A stretch of DNA of 64,000 bases. Source: an uncultured Flavobacterium sp. (GTDB taxonomy: Bacteria > Bacteroidota > Bacteroidia > Flavobacteriales > Flavobacteriaceae). The notes beneath the pieces are model-generated. The model saw only the letters and a program-made list of their open reading frames with translations. It was not told where the DNA came from and ran no database searches. A program made the translations under genes and the position numbers. This document shows positions 54,301 through 63,732 of this stretch, one piece after another; position 1 is the first letter of the stretch, and each line of letters opens with the position of its first letter. The stretch covers positions 84,717 through 148,716 of the forward strand of contig CAJXSU010000001.1 of the NCBI GenBank assembly GCA_913061465.1, written 5' to 3'.

Positions 54301-55584
54301 TTAAAGTGTTCTATCAACTAAAGAAGTTGGCAGAATATTTTTCACATCGTAAATCACAGACTTATCTTTTAATAAAAGTGAAAAATCTAAATTCATGAAT
54401 TTATTGTGAGCAACTGTTAAAACAATGGCGTCAAATTTGGTATCAGGTATTTTTTTTGATGACATCATTCCATATTCATGCATTACTTCTTCTTCATTAG
54501 CCCAAGGATCATGAATTGTGATATTTGTTCCATAATCTTTTAAAGCATTTATAAGATCTACTACTTTAGTATTTCTTACATCTGGACAATTTTCTTTAAA
54601 GGTAATTCCTAAAACTAGAACTTTAGATCCATTTACAGGGATGTCTTTCTTAATCATACACTTTACAATCTCAGAGGCCACATAATCTCCCATACCGTCG
54701 TTTAATCTTCGGCCAGCTAAAATAATTTCAGGATGGTAACCATACTCTTGGGCTTTTTGAGCCAAATAATAAGGATCCACCCCTATACAGTGCCCACCAA
54801 CCAAACCTGGCTTAAAAGGCAAGAAATTCCACTTTGTTCCGGCAGCTTCCAACACATCATGAGTGTTGATATCCATTAAATTAAATATCTTGGCAAGTTC
54901 ATTTACAAAAGCGATGTTTATATCCCGTTGAGAGTTTTCAATTACTTTTGAAGCTTCCGCTACTTTTATGGTTGGAGCCAAATACGTACCTGCTGTAATT
55001 ACAGATTTGTATAAATCATTTACCTTTTCTCCAACTTCAAGAGTTGATCCTGAGGTGACTTTTAATATTTTCTCAACCGTATGCTCTTTATCTCCTGGAT
55101 TAATTCTCTCTGGTGAATATCCTGCATAAAAATCTTTATTAAATTTTAACCCAGAAACTTTTTCTAGAACTGGCACACAATCTTCCTCTGTAGCTCCTGG
55201 ATACACTGTAGATTCATAAATTACAATATCTCCCTTTTTTAAGACTTCGCCAACGGTTTCACTCGCCTTTATAAGCGGCAATAAAATAGGTCTATTATTT
55301 TTATCAACAGGTGTTGGAACGGTTACAATGTAGTAATTACAATCTTTAATTTTATCTAACTGATTGGTGCAAAACAGTCCAATTTCATCAGAATCTTCAA
55401 CAATAAGTACAGATTGTAATATTTCATTATCCACCTCTAAGGTAGAATCAACCCCGGACATTAACTCTGAAACTCTATCGGTATTAATATCAAAACCAAC
55501 TACTGAATATTTTGTAGCAAACAATCTTGCCAAAGGCAAACCTACATATCCTAATCCTATAATTGCTATTTTGTCTTTTTTCAT
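54301..55584 (-). CDS. UDP-N-acetyl-hexosamine 6-dehydrogenase, WbpA/WbpO/TviB-like
   Basis: This nucleotide-sugar dehydrogenase oxidises UDP-GlcNAc or UDP-GalNAc to the uronic acid. The Rossmann motif is [10 protein letters not shown] (about 10-19), the catalytic Cys is in [12 protein letters not shown] (about residue 262), and [11 protein letters not shown] with [11 protein letters not shown] are typical of the WbpA/TviB branch. It is 427 residues long. Together with the WbpP-like epimerase just upstream, GalNAcA as well as GlcNAcA products are possible. Confidence 0.93.
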   Translation of the reverse strand: MKKDKIAIIGLGYVGLPLARLFATKYSVVGFDINTDRVSELMSGVDSTLEVDNEILQSVLIVEDSDEIGLFCTNQLDKIKDCNYYIVTVPTPVDKNNRPILLPLIKASETVGEVLKKGDIVIYESTVYPGATEEDCVPVLEKVSGLKFNKDFYAGYSPERINPGDKEHTVEKILKVTSGSTLEVGEKVNDLYKSVITAGTYLAPTIKVAEASKVIENSQRDINIAFVNELAKIFNLMDINTHDVLEAAGTKWNFLPFKPGLVGGHCIGVDPYYLAQKAQEYGYHPEIILAGRRLNDGMGDYVASEIVKCMIKKDIPVNGSKVLVLGITFKENCPDVRNTKVVDLINALKDYGTNITIHDPWANEEEVMHEYGMMSSKKIPDTKFDAIVLTVAHNKFMNLDFSLLLKDKSVIYDVKNILPTSLVDRTL

Positions 55585-55590
55585 ATTTAT

Positions 55591-56574
55591 TTATAAATTT
55601 TTCCAATACCATTTTACAGCTTCTTTCAAACCTTGTTGAAGCGTAAACTGAGGGTTATAATTTAAATTTTCTTTTGCTTTAACTATACTTGCATGTGAAT
55701 GAGGGATGTCACCTGCTCTATTTGGGCCGTATATAACTTCAACGCTTGAAATTTTTGAATCAAACTCAGATAAATACTCTTTTAAATAGTTCATTAAATC
55801 ATTCAATGTATTACGATCTCCATAGGCTACATTATAGATAGTATTAATTGCTTTTTCGTTAGTTGTGACTAGGCTTAATAAATTTGCTTGTATCACATTA
55901 TCAATGTAGGTGAAATCTCTTGAATAATTTCCGTCACCATTAATAACTGGAGATTCCACTTTCATTAACTGGCTAACAAATTTTGGAATTACTGCTGCAT
56001 AGGCTCCGTTAGGATCTTGCTTTCTACCAAATACGTTAAAGTATCGAAGACCAATGGTTTCTAAACCATAAGTTTTTGAAAAAACATCTGCATAGAGTTC
56101 GTTTACATATTTTGTAATAGCATAAGGTGATAAAGGTTTCCCGACAACATCCTCAACTTTCGGCATTGATTCTGAGTCTCCATAGGTTGAAGAACTAGCT
56201 GCAAACACGAATCTTTTCACCCCATTATCTCTTGAAGCTACTAACATATTTAAAAAACCACTCACATTCACATCATTGGAGGTAATGGGATCTTTAATGG
56301 ATCTAGGAACCGAACCTAATGCCGCTTGATGCAAAACATAATCTATATCTTTGGTCGCTTTTAAACAAGCCTCTAAATTTCTGATATCTCCCTCAATTAA
56401 AGTAAAATTAGGGTCTTCAAGAAATTCTGCTATATTATCTCTTTTACCAGTAACAAAATTATCAAGACAAACTACTTTATTATCTTTATTAAGAAGTGCT
56501 TCACATAAATTTGAGCCAATAAATCCAGCACCACCTGTGATTAAAACTCTTTTTTTAGTAAAATTTATTTCCAT
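55591..56574 (-). CDS. NAD-dependent UDP-hexosamine 4-epimerase, WbpP/TviC-like
   Basis: This extended SDR of 327 residues has GGAGFIGSNLCEAL near residue 14, AALGSVPRSI, a typical WbpP/TviC feature, and the catalytic SSSTYGDSE...PYAITKYVNELY (Ser-Tyr-Lys). It should interconvert UDP-GlcNAc and UDP-GalNAc, or the uronic forms, and occurs with WbpO/TviB dehydrogenases in Vi-antigen-like pathways. It lies 6 bases upstream of the dehydrogenase gene. Confidence 0.9.
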   Translation of the reverse strand: MEINFTKKRVLITGGAGFIGSNLCEALLNKDNKVVCLDNFVTGKRDNIAEFLEDPNFTLIEGDIRNLEACLKATKDIDYVLHQAALGSVPRSIKDPITSNDVNVSGFLNMLVASRDNGVKRFVFAASSSTYGDSESMPKVEDVVGKPLSPYAITKYVNELYADVFSKTYGLETIGLRYFNVFGRKQDPNGAYAAVIPKFVSQLMKVESPVINGDGNYSRDFTYIDNVIQANLLSLVTTNEKAINTIYNVAYGDRNTLNDLMNYLKEYLSEFDSKISSVEVIYGPNRAGDIPHSHASIVKAKENLNYNPQFTLQQGLKEAVKWYWKNL

Positions 56575-56602
56575 TTAAATATGTATTGCTGTGGTTTATA
56601 GT

Positions 56603-57733
56603 TTATTTATTAAAAAACTCTTTTATTTTTTGTGTGATGAATTCTTGGGATGAATTTTCAATTTCAGTATGAATAGGAAGCGAAAAAACTGTATTACATA
56701 ATTCTTCAACATTAGTTATTGTAAAATCACTAGTTACATAGTTACTAAATGCTTCTTGTTTATAAAGTGGTACTGGATAATATATCATGACAGGAATATT
56801 ATTTTCCTTTAAAAAATCAATTAAAGAATTTCTTAATTCAGGTAAAATCTTTAATGTATATTGGTGAAATACATGTGTTGAATTGTGCTGTCTTTTTGGT
56901 ATTGATAACTCTGAAATTTCTGAAAAACTTTCATCATAATATTTGGCCATTTTATTTCTTGAAGAAGAATAGCTATCTAAATGGTTTAATTTGATATTTA
57001 AGATTGCAGCTTGAATGGAATCTAATCTAGAATTACACCCTGTGACTTTATGATAATATTTCACCTCTTGACCATGATTCGCAATCATTTTAAGATTTTT
57101 GGCAATTTCAACATCATTTGTAAACATTGCACCCCCGTCACCATAGCAGCCTAGATTTTTCGATGGAAAAAAAGAAGTAGTACCTATATGACCAATAGTC
57201 CCTGTATTTTTTTCGATCCCATCACTAAACGTATATTTGGCTCCTATTGCTTGTGCATTATCTTCAATTACATATAAGCCAAACTCATCAGCTAAATTCA
57301 TAATCCCTTCCATATCACAAGATTGCCCGTAAAGATGAACGGGTACAATTGCCTTTGTTTTACTAGTTATAAGTGGCTTAATTATCTCCGCTGTAATATT
57401 AAAAGTATCAGGGTCTACATCTGACATAACAGGGGTTAATCCTAAAAGAGAAATAACTTCCGCAGTTGCTACATAGGTAAAAGAGGGGCAAATTACTTCA
57501 TCACCTGGCTTTAAAGACAATGCCATGAGTGCGATTTGGAGTGCATCAGTTCCGTTGGCGCAAGGAATTACATGTTTAACTCCAAGGTACTCCTCCAATG
57601 ATTTAGAAAACTCTTTTACAATTGGGCCATTAATAAAACCCGTTGATTCAATGGTTTGAATCACAGCAGTATCAATTTGATCTTTTATCTTGTTATATTG
57701 ACCTTTGAGGTCTACCATTTGAATATTATTCAC
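56603..57733 (-). CDS. PLP aminotransferase, WlbC/WbpE-like
   Basis: WbpE-type enzymes aminate C3 of the 3-keto-UDP-GlcNAcA produced by WbpB. The protein (376 residues) has QMVDLKGQYNKIKDQID at the N-terminus, FTYVATAEVISLLG, EDNAQAIGAKY and the Schiff-base Lys in FPSKNLGCYGDGG. These features are typical of the WlbC/WbpE branch. The start codon is GTG at 57733: the resulting NNIQMVDL N-terminus matches the family, whereas the first ATG (57718) would drop the first five residues. Confidence 0.92.
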   Translation of the reverse strand: MNNIQMVDLKGQYNKIKDQIDTAVIQTIESTGFINGPIVKEFSKSLEEYLGVKHVIPCANGTDALQIALMALSLKPGDEVICPSFTYVATAEVISLLGLTPVMSDVDPDTFNITAEIIKPLITSKTKAIVPVHLYGQSCDMEGIMNLADEFGLYVIEDNAQAIGAKYTFSDGIEKNTGTIGHIGTTSFFPSKNLGCYGDGGAMFTNDVEIAKNLKMIANHGQEVKYYHKVTGCNSRLDSIQAAILNIKLNHLDSYSSSRNKMAKYYDESFSEISELSIPKRQHNSTHVFHQYTLKILPELRNSLIDFLKENNIPVMIYYPVPLYKQEAFSNYVTSDFTITNVEELCNTVFSLPIHTEIENSSQEFITQKIKEFFNK

Positions 57734-57779
57734 TCTTAACTTTTTTATTTTTCTCGACTACCACAGGTAGTCTATTTTA

Positions 57780-59102
57780 TTATTTACCAATTCTATAATA
57801 TTCAAAACCTTTATTCTCCAGATCATAAGCTATATATTGATTACGTCCATCAAAAATAACAGGTGTTTTTAGTTGTGCATTTACTTCCTCAAAATTAGGC
57901 GAACGAAACTCTTTCCATTCTGTAAGTAACACTAATGCATCTGAGTCTTTTAAAACTTCATACTTCGAGGTCATATAGGTTATGTTTTCAATCCCCTTGA
58001 GGTAGTGCTCTTTAGCTTGATGAATAGCTTTCGGATCATAGGCTTTTATTTTTGCACCTCGCTTCACCAATTCTTTAATTGTATCAATTGATGGTGCTTC
58101 TCGCATGTCATCGGTTCCTGGCTTAAAGGCCAAGCCCCAAATACCAAAAGAAAAATCGGTTAGATCTTCTCCAAAACGGGCTATAATTTTCTGGGCGATG
58201 ACTAATTTCTGTTCATTATTTACTTTTTCTACTGCTGTAATTAATTCTGCAGTATAATTGTTATTTTCAGCTATTTTAGTCAGTGCTTTTACATCTTTTG
58301 GAAAACAAGCCCCTCCATATCCAACACCAGGATAAATAAAACTATAACCTATACGTTGATCTGAACCAATTCCGATGCGTACTTGATTGGCATCGGCCCC
58401 TACTTTCTCACAAATATTGGCAATTTCATTCATAAAAGATATTTTTGTAGCCAGCATTGCATTAGCAGCATACTTCGTCATTTCAGCAGAACGGATATCC
58501 ATAGTAATAAAACGGTCATGAGATCTAAAAAAAGGACTATAGATTTCCCTCATTTTCTTAAAAGAAGCCTCAGAATCAGCACCTATAACTACTCTGTCAG
58601 GTTTCATAAAATCATTAATCGCAGCACCCTCCTTTAAAAACTCAGGATTTGAAACCACATCAAATTCTAAATCAGAATTTCTTAGTTCTAACTCTTTTTG
58701 AATGGTTGCTTTTACTTTATCTGCAGTTCCAACAGGTACAGTAGATTTATCTACGACCACCAACTCTTTCACCATGGTTTCTCCAATGGATTTAGCAACT
58801 GCTAGCACATATTGTAAATCTGCAGAACCGTCATCACCCATAGGCGTACCCACCGCAATAAAAACAATTTCAGCGTCGCTAACGGCTTCTCCTAAATTTG
58901 TTGTAAAAAGTAAGTTCTTGTTTTTAACATTTTTTAGAACCATCTGTTCCAAACCAGGTTCAAAAATAGAAATGATACCTTGATTTAGTTTTTCAATCTT
59001 GACTGGATCTATGTCTACGCAGATCACTTTGTTTCCCATTTCCGAAAAGCAAGCTCCTGAGACGAGCCCAACGTAACCAGATCCAATAACTGTAATATTC
59101 AT
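57780..59102 (-). CDS. ugd: UDP-glucose 6-dehydrogenase
   Basis: Ugd oxidises UDP-glucose to UDP-glucuronic acid. GSGYVGLVSGACFSEMGN is at residues 7-24, PEFLKEGAAINDFMKPDRVVIG near 156-177, and the catalytic Cys is in GGACFPKDVKAL (about residue 264). At 440 residues it is a normal bacterial Ugd and is clearly distinct from the two other dehydrogenases of the locus. It lies between the cupin gene and the WbpE-like gene, at the start of the sugar-nucleotide section. Confidence 0.95.
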   Translation of the reverse strand: MNITVIGSGYVGLVSGACFSEMGNKVICVDIDPVKIEKLNQGIISIFEPGLEQMVLKNVKNKNLLFTTNLGEAVSDAEIVFIAVGTPMGDDGSADLQYVLAVAKSIGETMVKELVVVDKSTVPVGTADKVKATIQKELELRNSDLEFDVVSNPEFLKEGAAINDFMKPDRVVIGADSEASFKKMREIYSPFFRSHDRFITMDIRSAEMTKYAANAMLATKISFMNEIANICEKVGADANQVRIGIGSDQRIGYSFIYPGVGYGGACFPKDVKALTKIAENNNYTAELITAVEKVNNEQKLVIAQKIIARFGEDLTDFSFGIWGLAFKPGTDDMREAPSIDTIKELVKRGAKIKAYDPKAIHQAKEHYLKGIENITYMTSKYEVLKDSDALVLLTEWKEFRSPNFEEVNAQLKTPVIFDGRNQYIAYDLENKGFEYYRIGK

Positions 59103-59137
59103 ATATTATAACTTACAGAAAAATAGTTTTTATTAAC

Positions 59138-59623
59138 TTATCTTCCAAAATCATCTTGTACTCTAATAATATCCTCTTCATCTGAGGGAATTTTATCTGT
59201 ATGTTGCCAAATTTCAGCAACTACAGCATAATCATCCAATCCAATAAGGCGATGTCTTACACCTTGATTAAGTTTTAATTGACTTCCAACAGCATACACT
59301 TTCATTTCAGTTTCAATATCTGTTTCACTTTGCACCACACCAACTTTACCTTGATACACCTGCCAAATTTCAGCACGTCTGTTGTGATACTGCCATGATA
59401 ACTTCACCTGAGGTTTTACCATTAAAATTTTTGGACTCAACTTGCCATCAATTTTAAGGGTATTAATATCTATTCCATCAAAAAAATGATTCGAAAAGTC
59501 TTGGGCTTGACTTTCATCAATATAATAAAATGCACCCCAAGGTCTTTGTAAATCAGCATCAATAATGGTAAAGCCTAAACCATGAAGTTCATGTTCTATT
59601 TTCTTATAAAATTTTACAGACAT
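59138..59623 (-). CDS. cupin-fold protein, mannose-6-phosphate isomerase type II-like
   Basis: This single cupin-domain protein of 161 residues has RPWGAFYYI at the start of the domain and SWQYHNRRAEIWQVYQG with LNQGVRHRLIG around residues 95-130, which supply the His and Glu metal ligands. It resembles the isolated C-terminal isomerase domain of bifunctional mannose-1-phosphate guanylyltransferases, and a phosphomannose isomerase-like role in supplying GDP-mannose would fit the AlgD-like dehydrogenase. A regulatory cupin cannot be excluded. It lies 35 bases upstream of ugd and 99 bases after upxY. Confidence 0.78.
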   Translation of the reverse strand: MSVKFYKKIEHELHGLGFTIIDADLQRPWGAFYYIDESQAQDFSNHFFDGIDINTLKIDGKLSPKILMVKPQVKLSWQYHNRRAEIWQVYQGKVGVVQSETDIETEMKVYAVGSQLKLNQGVRHRLIGLDDYAVVAEIWQHTDKIPSDEEDIIRVQDDFGR

Positions 59624-59722
59624 ATTTACTTATTTTTAGCCATAAAGTTTAAACTTTTTAAACGGCTTCGCCATCACTACTCACAGTAATGGTTATTTCT
59701 TATCATAAAAAATTTCAATTGA

Positions 59723-60199
59723 TTAACTCAATTGAAACGAAACAATAGCCCCAAGCTTTTTAAGCTGAGCGATACAATTTTTCCCTTTTTGGGAAAGTAA
59801 AATGGCCTCCTGCTCTAATAAGGGCACTTTAACGGTATCCCCAATTTTAAGCTCATTATCATTAATCTGTAGTGTATTGTTTTGGTAGCATTGCATGGCA
59901 ACAACCTCGGCATTAGATACCACAGCGCGCTTCCCTTGCTCAAATAAATACCTGACCACTCCGGGAATATCAAAAACTACATTTGGATCTTTATTTTCTA
60001 AATTAACCAACACCATGGAAGGAAGTAAAGCAATAGTCATCTTTTTCTTTCGATCAGACCATTGCCGAGTTACTATTTTGGTTGGCGTATATGCATCGAT
60101 ACCGAATGATATTAAACGTTCTAAAACTTTTAATTCATGTCTAGGTTTCGTGAACAAAACAAACCACTTTATAGGGATTATATTAGCTGTTTTTTCCAT
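59723..60199 (-). CDS. UpxY-family transcription antiterminator (NusG-like)
   Basis: This NusG paralogue of 158 residues has a NGN domain (about 10-105: KWFVLFTKPRHELKVLERLISFGIDAYTPT, then VLVNLENKDP and VVRYLFEQGKRAVVS) followed by a KOW-like module (about 115-155). In Bacteroides such proteins (UpxY) bind RNA polymerase in the 5' leader of their own capsule operon and allow it to be transcribed to the end. Here the gene is the fifth of the locus in transcription order and precedes about 41 kb of polysaccharide genes in the same direction. A candidate promoter lies at 60284-60291. Confidence 0.9.
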   Translation of the reverse strand: MEKTANIIPIKWFVLFTKPRHELKVLERLISFGIDAYTPTKIVTRQWSDRKKKMTIALLPSMVLVNLENKDPNVVFDIPGVVRYLFEQGKRAVVSNAEVVAMQCYQNNTLQINDNELKIGDTVKVPLLEQEAILLSQKGKNCIAQLKKLGAIVSFQLS

Positions 60200-60505
60200 T
60201 AATTATGAAAATTAACTTTTAAATATATTTTTTAAGACTATTGCAGTTTCAAAAATTCATATTAATATGTGCTAATTTCGCTGCAAATATAATTATTTAA
60301 CTCTTAAAGAGAGCTAATATTTAACTGATATTAATATAAAAATACGGAATAATAATTAAAGACTTGTTAATGATAGAAGTACTCCATTCTGAATTTAATA
60401 ATTCTTGGGTTTTTATCGATGAAAAGGCTGCTTAAAAAATTGATTTTTATGAATTATAAACAAAGTTTATGGAAACCGAGAAGAAGAATAAAAAATTAGA
60501 TGTAT
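60200..60505. other. 306-base leader region upstream of upxY
   Basis: I see no convincing gene here; only very short + strand ORFs (about 20 codons) occur. The region holds a -7 box candidate (60284-60291), a short palindrome CATATTAATATG near 60258-60269 and a weak hairpin (ATAAAC/GTTTAT, 60456-60470). In the Bacteroides model, this leader is where the UpxY protein would act. Confidence 0.55.
60284..60291 (-). promoter_or_regulatory. possible -7 box upstream of upxY
   Basis: The complement TATATTTG is an exact TAnnTTTG match, 84 bases before the upxY start codon, implying a leader of roughly 75-80 bases. No TTG stands at the correct -33 spacing, so transcription may need an activator or come from the rfb genes. 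Confidence 0.4.
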
Positions 60506-61054
60506 TTAAAATAAATCAGCGTTTTTAAACAACACTTGATTTGCATCTTTAGCGGAGACTTTAATATCTTTTGGATTTAACTTCCAGTCAATGGCTAAGC
60601 TCTTATCATCAAATGCAATACCACGTTCAGATGCTTGGCAGTAATAATTATCAACCTTATATGCTAAAACAGCTTCATTACTTAGCACTACAAATCCATG
60701 AGCAAAACCTTTTGGAATGAGAATTTGCTTTTTATTTTCCTCAGACAATTCAATAGCTATATGCTTCCCAAAAGTTGGGGAATCTTTACGAAGATCTACG
60801 GAAACATCTAAAACAGCCCCTTGAAGTACTCGAACCAGTTTGGTTTGTGCATAAGGGGTTAACTGATAATGTAAACCTCTCAATACACCATAAGATGATT
60901 TCGATTCATTCTCTTGACAAAAATTGACAGAATATCCTAAAAACTCCTCTAATTTATCCTGTCTGAAAGTTTCAGAAAAGTACCCTCGCTCATCAGAGAA
61001 AATTTTTGGCTGACATAAAATTAATTCAGGTATTTCTAATCTGGTAAAATTCAT
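60506..61054 (-). CDS. rfbC: dTDP-4-dehydrorhamnose 3,5-epimerase
   Basis: RfbC epimerises dTDP-4-keto-6-deoxyglucose at C3 and C5. The protein (182 residues) shows RGLHYQLTP with the catalytic His (near 61), LDVSVDLRKDSPTFG, PKGFAHGFVVLS, and AYKVDNYY with the catalytic Tyr. It lies one base after rfbA and is the last of the rfbB-A-C genes. No rfbD reductase follows: the next gene downstream is upxY after 306 bases. Confidence 0.94.
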   Translation of the reverse strand: MNFTRLEIPELILCQPKIFSDERGYFSETFRQDKLEEFLGYSVNFCQENESKSSYGVLRGLHYQLTPYAQTKLVRVLQGAVLDVSVDLRKDSPTFGKHIAIELSEENKKQILIPKGFAHGFVVLSNEAVLAYKVDNYYCQASERGIAFDDKSLAIDWKLNPKDIKVSAKDANQVLFKNADLF

Positions 61055-61055
61055 T

Positions 61056-61934
61056 TTATATTTCTTTTGCCCGTTGAATTAAATATTGACCGTATTCATT
61101 TTTTATGAATGGTTCTGCGATCAGTAAAAGCTGTTCTTTTGTAATGTACCCCATTTGGTATGAAATCTCCTCTAAACAAGCTACTTTTAAACCTTGCCGA
61201 TTTTCTATAGTTTGAATAAAATTAGAGGCCTCTAATAAAGACTCATGAGTACCGGTATCTAACCATGCAAAACCACGACCCATAACTTCCACTTTTAAAT
61301 TTCCTTGATTTAAATACACTTGATTTACCTCTGTAATTTCGAGCTCACCACGCTGACTCGGTTTAATTTTTTTAGCAATATTGATCACAGTGTTTGGATA
61401 AAAGTAAAGTCCAATAACTGCATAGTTACTTTTTGGATTTTTTGGTTTTTCTTCAATACTCATAGCTTCTCCATATTCATCAAAGTTTACCACTCCATAA
61501 TGTTCTGGATCTTTTACATAATAACCAAAAATCGTAGCCTTCCCATTATCTTTTAGATGATTTAACGATTTTGATAATAGATTTATAAGTCCCTGACCAT
61601 GAAAAATATTATCGCCTAGCACCAAACAAACATCGTCATCTTGAATAAAGTCTTCTGCTAAAATAAATGCCTGTGCCAATCCGTCTGGTGAAGGTTGCTC
61701 TTTATAATGAAACTCAATTCCCAACTCTTCACCATTACCCATAAGTCTTTTAAAATTAGGTAAATCTGTAGGCGTAGAAATGATCAAAATTTCTTTAATC
61801 CCAGCCAACATTAACACTGAAATTGGATAATAAATCATGGGTTTATCGTAAATAGGTAGCAATTGCTTTGATGTCCCTTTGGTGATGGGATACAATCGAG
61901 TACCTGAGCCTCCTGCTAATACAATTCCTTTCAT
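61056..61934 (-). CDS. rfbA: glucose-1-phosphate thymidylyltransferase
   Basis: RfbA forms dTDP-glucose from glucose-1-phosphate and dTTP. The nucleotide-binding loop [13 protein letters not shown] (6-18), [11 protein letters not shown], the [12 protein letters not shown] substrate segment and [13 protein letters not shown] are all present. At 292 residues the length is normal. It lies 3 bases after rfbB and 1 base before rfbC. Confidence 0.96.
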   Translation of the reverse strand: MKGIVLAGGSGTRLYPITKGTSKQLLPIYDKPMIYYPISVLMLAGIKEILIISTPTDLPNFKRLMGNGEELGIEFHYKEQPSPDGLAQAFILAEDFIQDDDVCLVLGDNIFHGQGLINLLSKSLNHLKDNGKATIFGYYVKDPEHYGVVNFDEYGEAMSIEEKPKNPKSNYAVIGLYFYPNTVINIAKKIKPSQRGELEITEVNQVYLNQGNLKVEVMGRGFAWLDTGTHESLLEASNFIQTIENRQGLKVACLEEISYQMGYITKEQLLLIAEPFIKNEYGQYLIQRAKEI

Positions 61935-61937
61935 GGC

Positions 61938-62981
61938 CTATTTGTATTGAGATTTATAATAATTTTGATAGCTTCCTGAAGTTACATTTTCTAACCAGTC
62001 TTTACTGTTTAAATACCAATCAATAGTTTTGGACAACCCCTCCTCAATCGTAACCGACGGACGCCAACCTAATGCTCTATTAAGTTTTGAAGCATCAATA
62101 GCATAACGTAAATCATGACCAGGTCTATCTTTTACGAAAGTAATCAACTTTTCGCTAGTCCCTAATTTTCGTTTGAGTTTTTTATCTACTTGTTGGCAGA
62201 GTAATTTCACTAAATCTATGTTTTTATATTCATTAAAACCTCCAACATTATAGGTTTCTGAATCTTTCCCTTTGTGAAATATCAAATCAATAGCACTAGC
62301 ATGATCAATAACATATAACCAATCTCTAGTGTAATTTCCATCACCATATATAGGCAAAGACTTGTTATTCAATATATTGTTAATACACAAAGGAATGAGT
62401 TTTTCAGGAAATTGATAGGGCCCATAATTGTTTGAACAATTCGAAATTACATAAGGCATATCATAAGTTTCTCCATAAGCTCTCACAAAATGATCTGAGC
62501 TGGCCTTAGAAGCTGCATAGGGCGAGTTTGGGTTGAAAGCAGTGGTCTCTTTAAATAAATCTGATTCTCCCAAAGAACCATAAACTTCATCTGTACTTAT
62601 ATGATAAAAACGCTTTTCATCCCAATTATTTTTACATATTGATTTGAAGGCATTTAGTAGATTTATAGTTCCTAAAATATTAGTTTTAGCAAACATAAGA
62701 GGATTTGAAATCGATCGATCTACATGGGATTCTGCTGCTAAATGAATAACAGCATCAAATTTATAGGTGTTAAAAATTGAATTGATGTACTTTTCATCAG
62801 TGATATCTCCCTGCAAAAAAGTATAATTCTCCTTAGCTTCTATATCTTTTAAATTTTCTAAATTTCCTGCATAGGTTAGGGCGTCTAAATTATAGATAAG
62901 ATACTCTGGATACTTATTTACCAATCGTCTGATAACATGAGATCCAATAAAACCAGCTCCTCCTGTAACAAGTATTTTCAT
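61938..62981 (-). CDS. rfbB: dTDP-glucose 4,6-dehydratase
   Basis: RfbB converts dTDP-glucose to dTDP-4-keto-6-deoxyglucose. The NAD motif is VTGGAGFIGSHVI (5-17), followed by HLAAESHVDRSI, STDEVYGSL (with the Asp-Glu acid/base pair) and the YAASKASSDHFV Tyr-Lys block. It is 347 residues long. It begins 15 bases after the small nucleotidyltransferase gene. Confidence 0.96.
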   Translation of the reverse strand: MKILVTGGAGFIGSHVIRRLVNKYPEYLIYNLDALTYAGNLENLKDIEAKENYTFLQGDITDEKYINSIFNTYKFDAVIHLAAESHVDRSISNPLMFAKTNILGTINLLNAFKSICKNNWDEKRFYHISTDEVYGSLGESDLFKETTAFNPNSPYAASKASSDHFVRAYGETYDMPYVISNCSNNYGPYQFPEKLIPLCINNILNNKSLPIYGDGNYTRDWLYVIDHASAIDLIFHKGKDSETYNVGGFNEYKNIDLVKLLCQQVDKKLKRKLGTSEKLITFVKDRPGHDLRYAIDASKLNRALGWRPSVTIEEGLSKTIDWYLNSKDWLENVTSGSYQNYYKSQYK

Positions 62982-62996
62982 TGAATCTATTTTATA

Positions 62997-63419
62997 TTAT
63001 TTATTTAACAACCAAGATGAAGATTGAATTTTATCCCCTAGGCCATCTATTAATTGAATCCCTAATTCTTTACATATCGGTGCTTCAGGAATCGAATTAT
63101 TGTCTTGATCTCCTCCATTAGCAAAACCTAAATCATAGTCTTGACCAAAGTCTTCAAAAATAGTGCGAATAGATTCGCATACGGTTCTGTCTTTGTCTAC
63201 AGAAATAATAGCTTTATCAACAGCTTTTATATTTTGAACGATAAACAAACGTTCTGATTCTTGCTGAAACTCTTTAGAGCCTTTTAACATTCTTTGATGA
63301 TCACTATTTACAATCACAAAAAGTTCATCAGCTAAGGCTTTTGCATTGTTGAAATATTCTAAATGCCCCTTATGAATAGGATTAAAATATCCCGAGACAA
63401 TAATACCTTTTTTTTTCAT
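62997..63419 (-). CDS. small cytidylyltransferase-like nucleotidyltransferase
   Basis: This 140-residue protein has the HxGH signature of the nucleotidyltransferase superfamily in GYFNPIHKGH (His16, His19) and the ISxD-like segment VDKDRTVCESI. It resembles RfaE C-terminal-like, TagD-like or FAD synthetase-type domains, which attach a nucleotide to a phosphorylated sugar or alcohol. It is the first gene of the locus in transcription order and has no obvious kinase partner nearby, so the substrate is unknown. Confidence 0.85.
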   Translation of the reverse strand: MKKKGIIVSGYFNPIHKGHLEYFNNAKALADELFVIVNSDHQRMLKGSKEFQQESERLFIVQNIKAVDKAIISVDKDRTVCESIRTIFEDFGQDYDLGFANGGDQDNNSIPEAPICKELGIQLIDGLGDKIQSSSWLLNK

Positions 63420-63617
63420 TTAAAATTTTTATTTTCTACAAATAAAATAAATATTATTTATTTAAACTATAATAAAATTGATAAGCAAATTACGATAAAA
63501 TAGTTCGTAAAGTATAGAATTAGTGTGAATTAATTCTTAATTAAGCCTTATGAGAGTTTGTTTAAAAACAAAAAAACTGATGAAATTCATTAAGATAACA
63601 TTGTTATGAAGGTAGTA

Positions 63618-63634
63618 AGGGATTAGATATCCCT
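63618..63634. repeat. small inverted repeat AGGGAT-N5-ATCCCT, copy 1
   Basis: Six-base arms AGGGAT and ATCCCT flank the 5-base loop TAGAT. The same arms with loop TGCAG recur at 63784-63800, 166 bases away, within a non-coding stretch, so the pair may be remnants of a REP-like element. Confidence 0.55.
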
Positions 63635-63732
63635 AGTTTACCCCATTTTAAAATAGCAAAAGTTAGTTAGCTCCGCTAAACCCTTTTTTAATTCAAGACT
63701 TTAAACAAATAAATTTGCAACAGTCTTGAATG

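Noticed and set aside
60370-60535. Two very short + strand reading frames (about 20 codons each) in the upxY leader
   Set aside because: They have no ribosome binding site, no recognisable motif, and lie antisense to the main transcript; such frames are expected by chance in AT-rich DNA.
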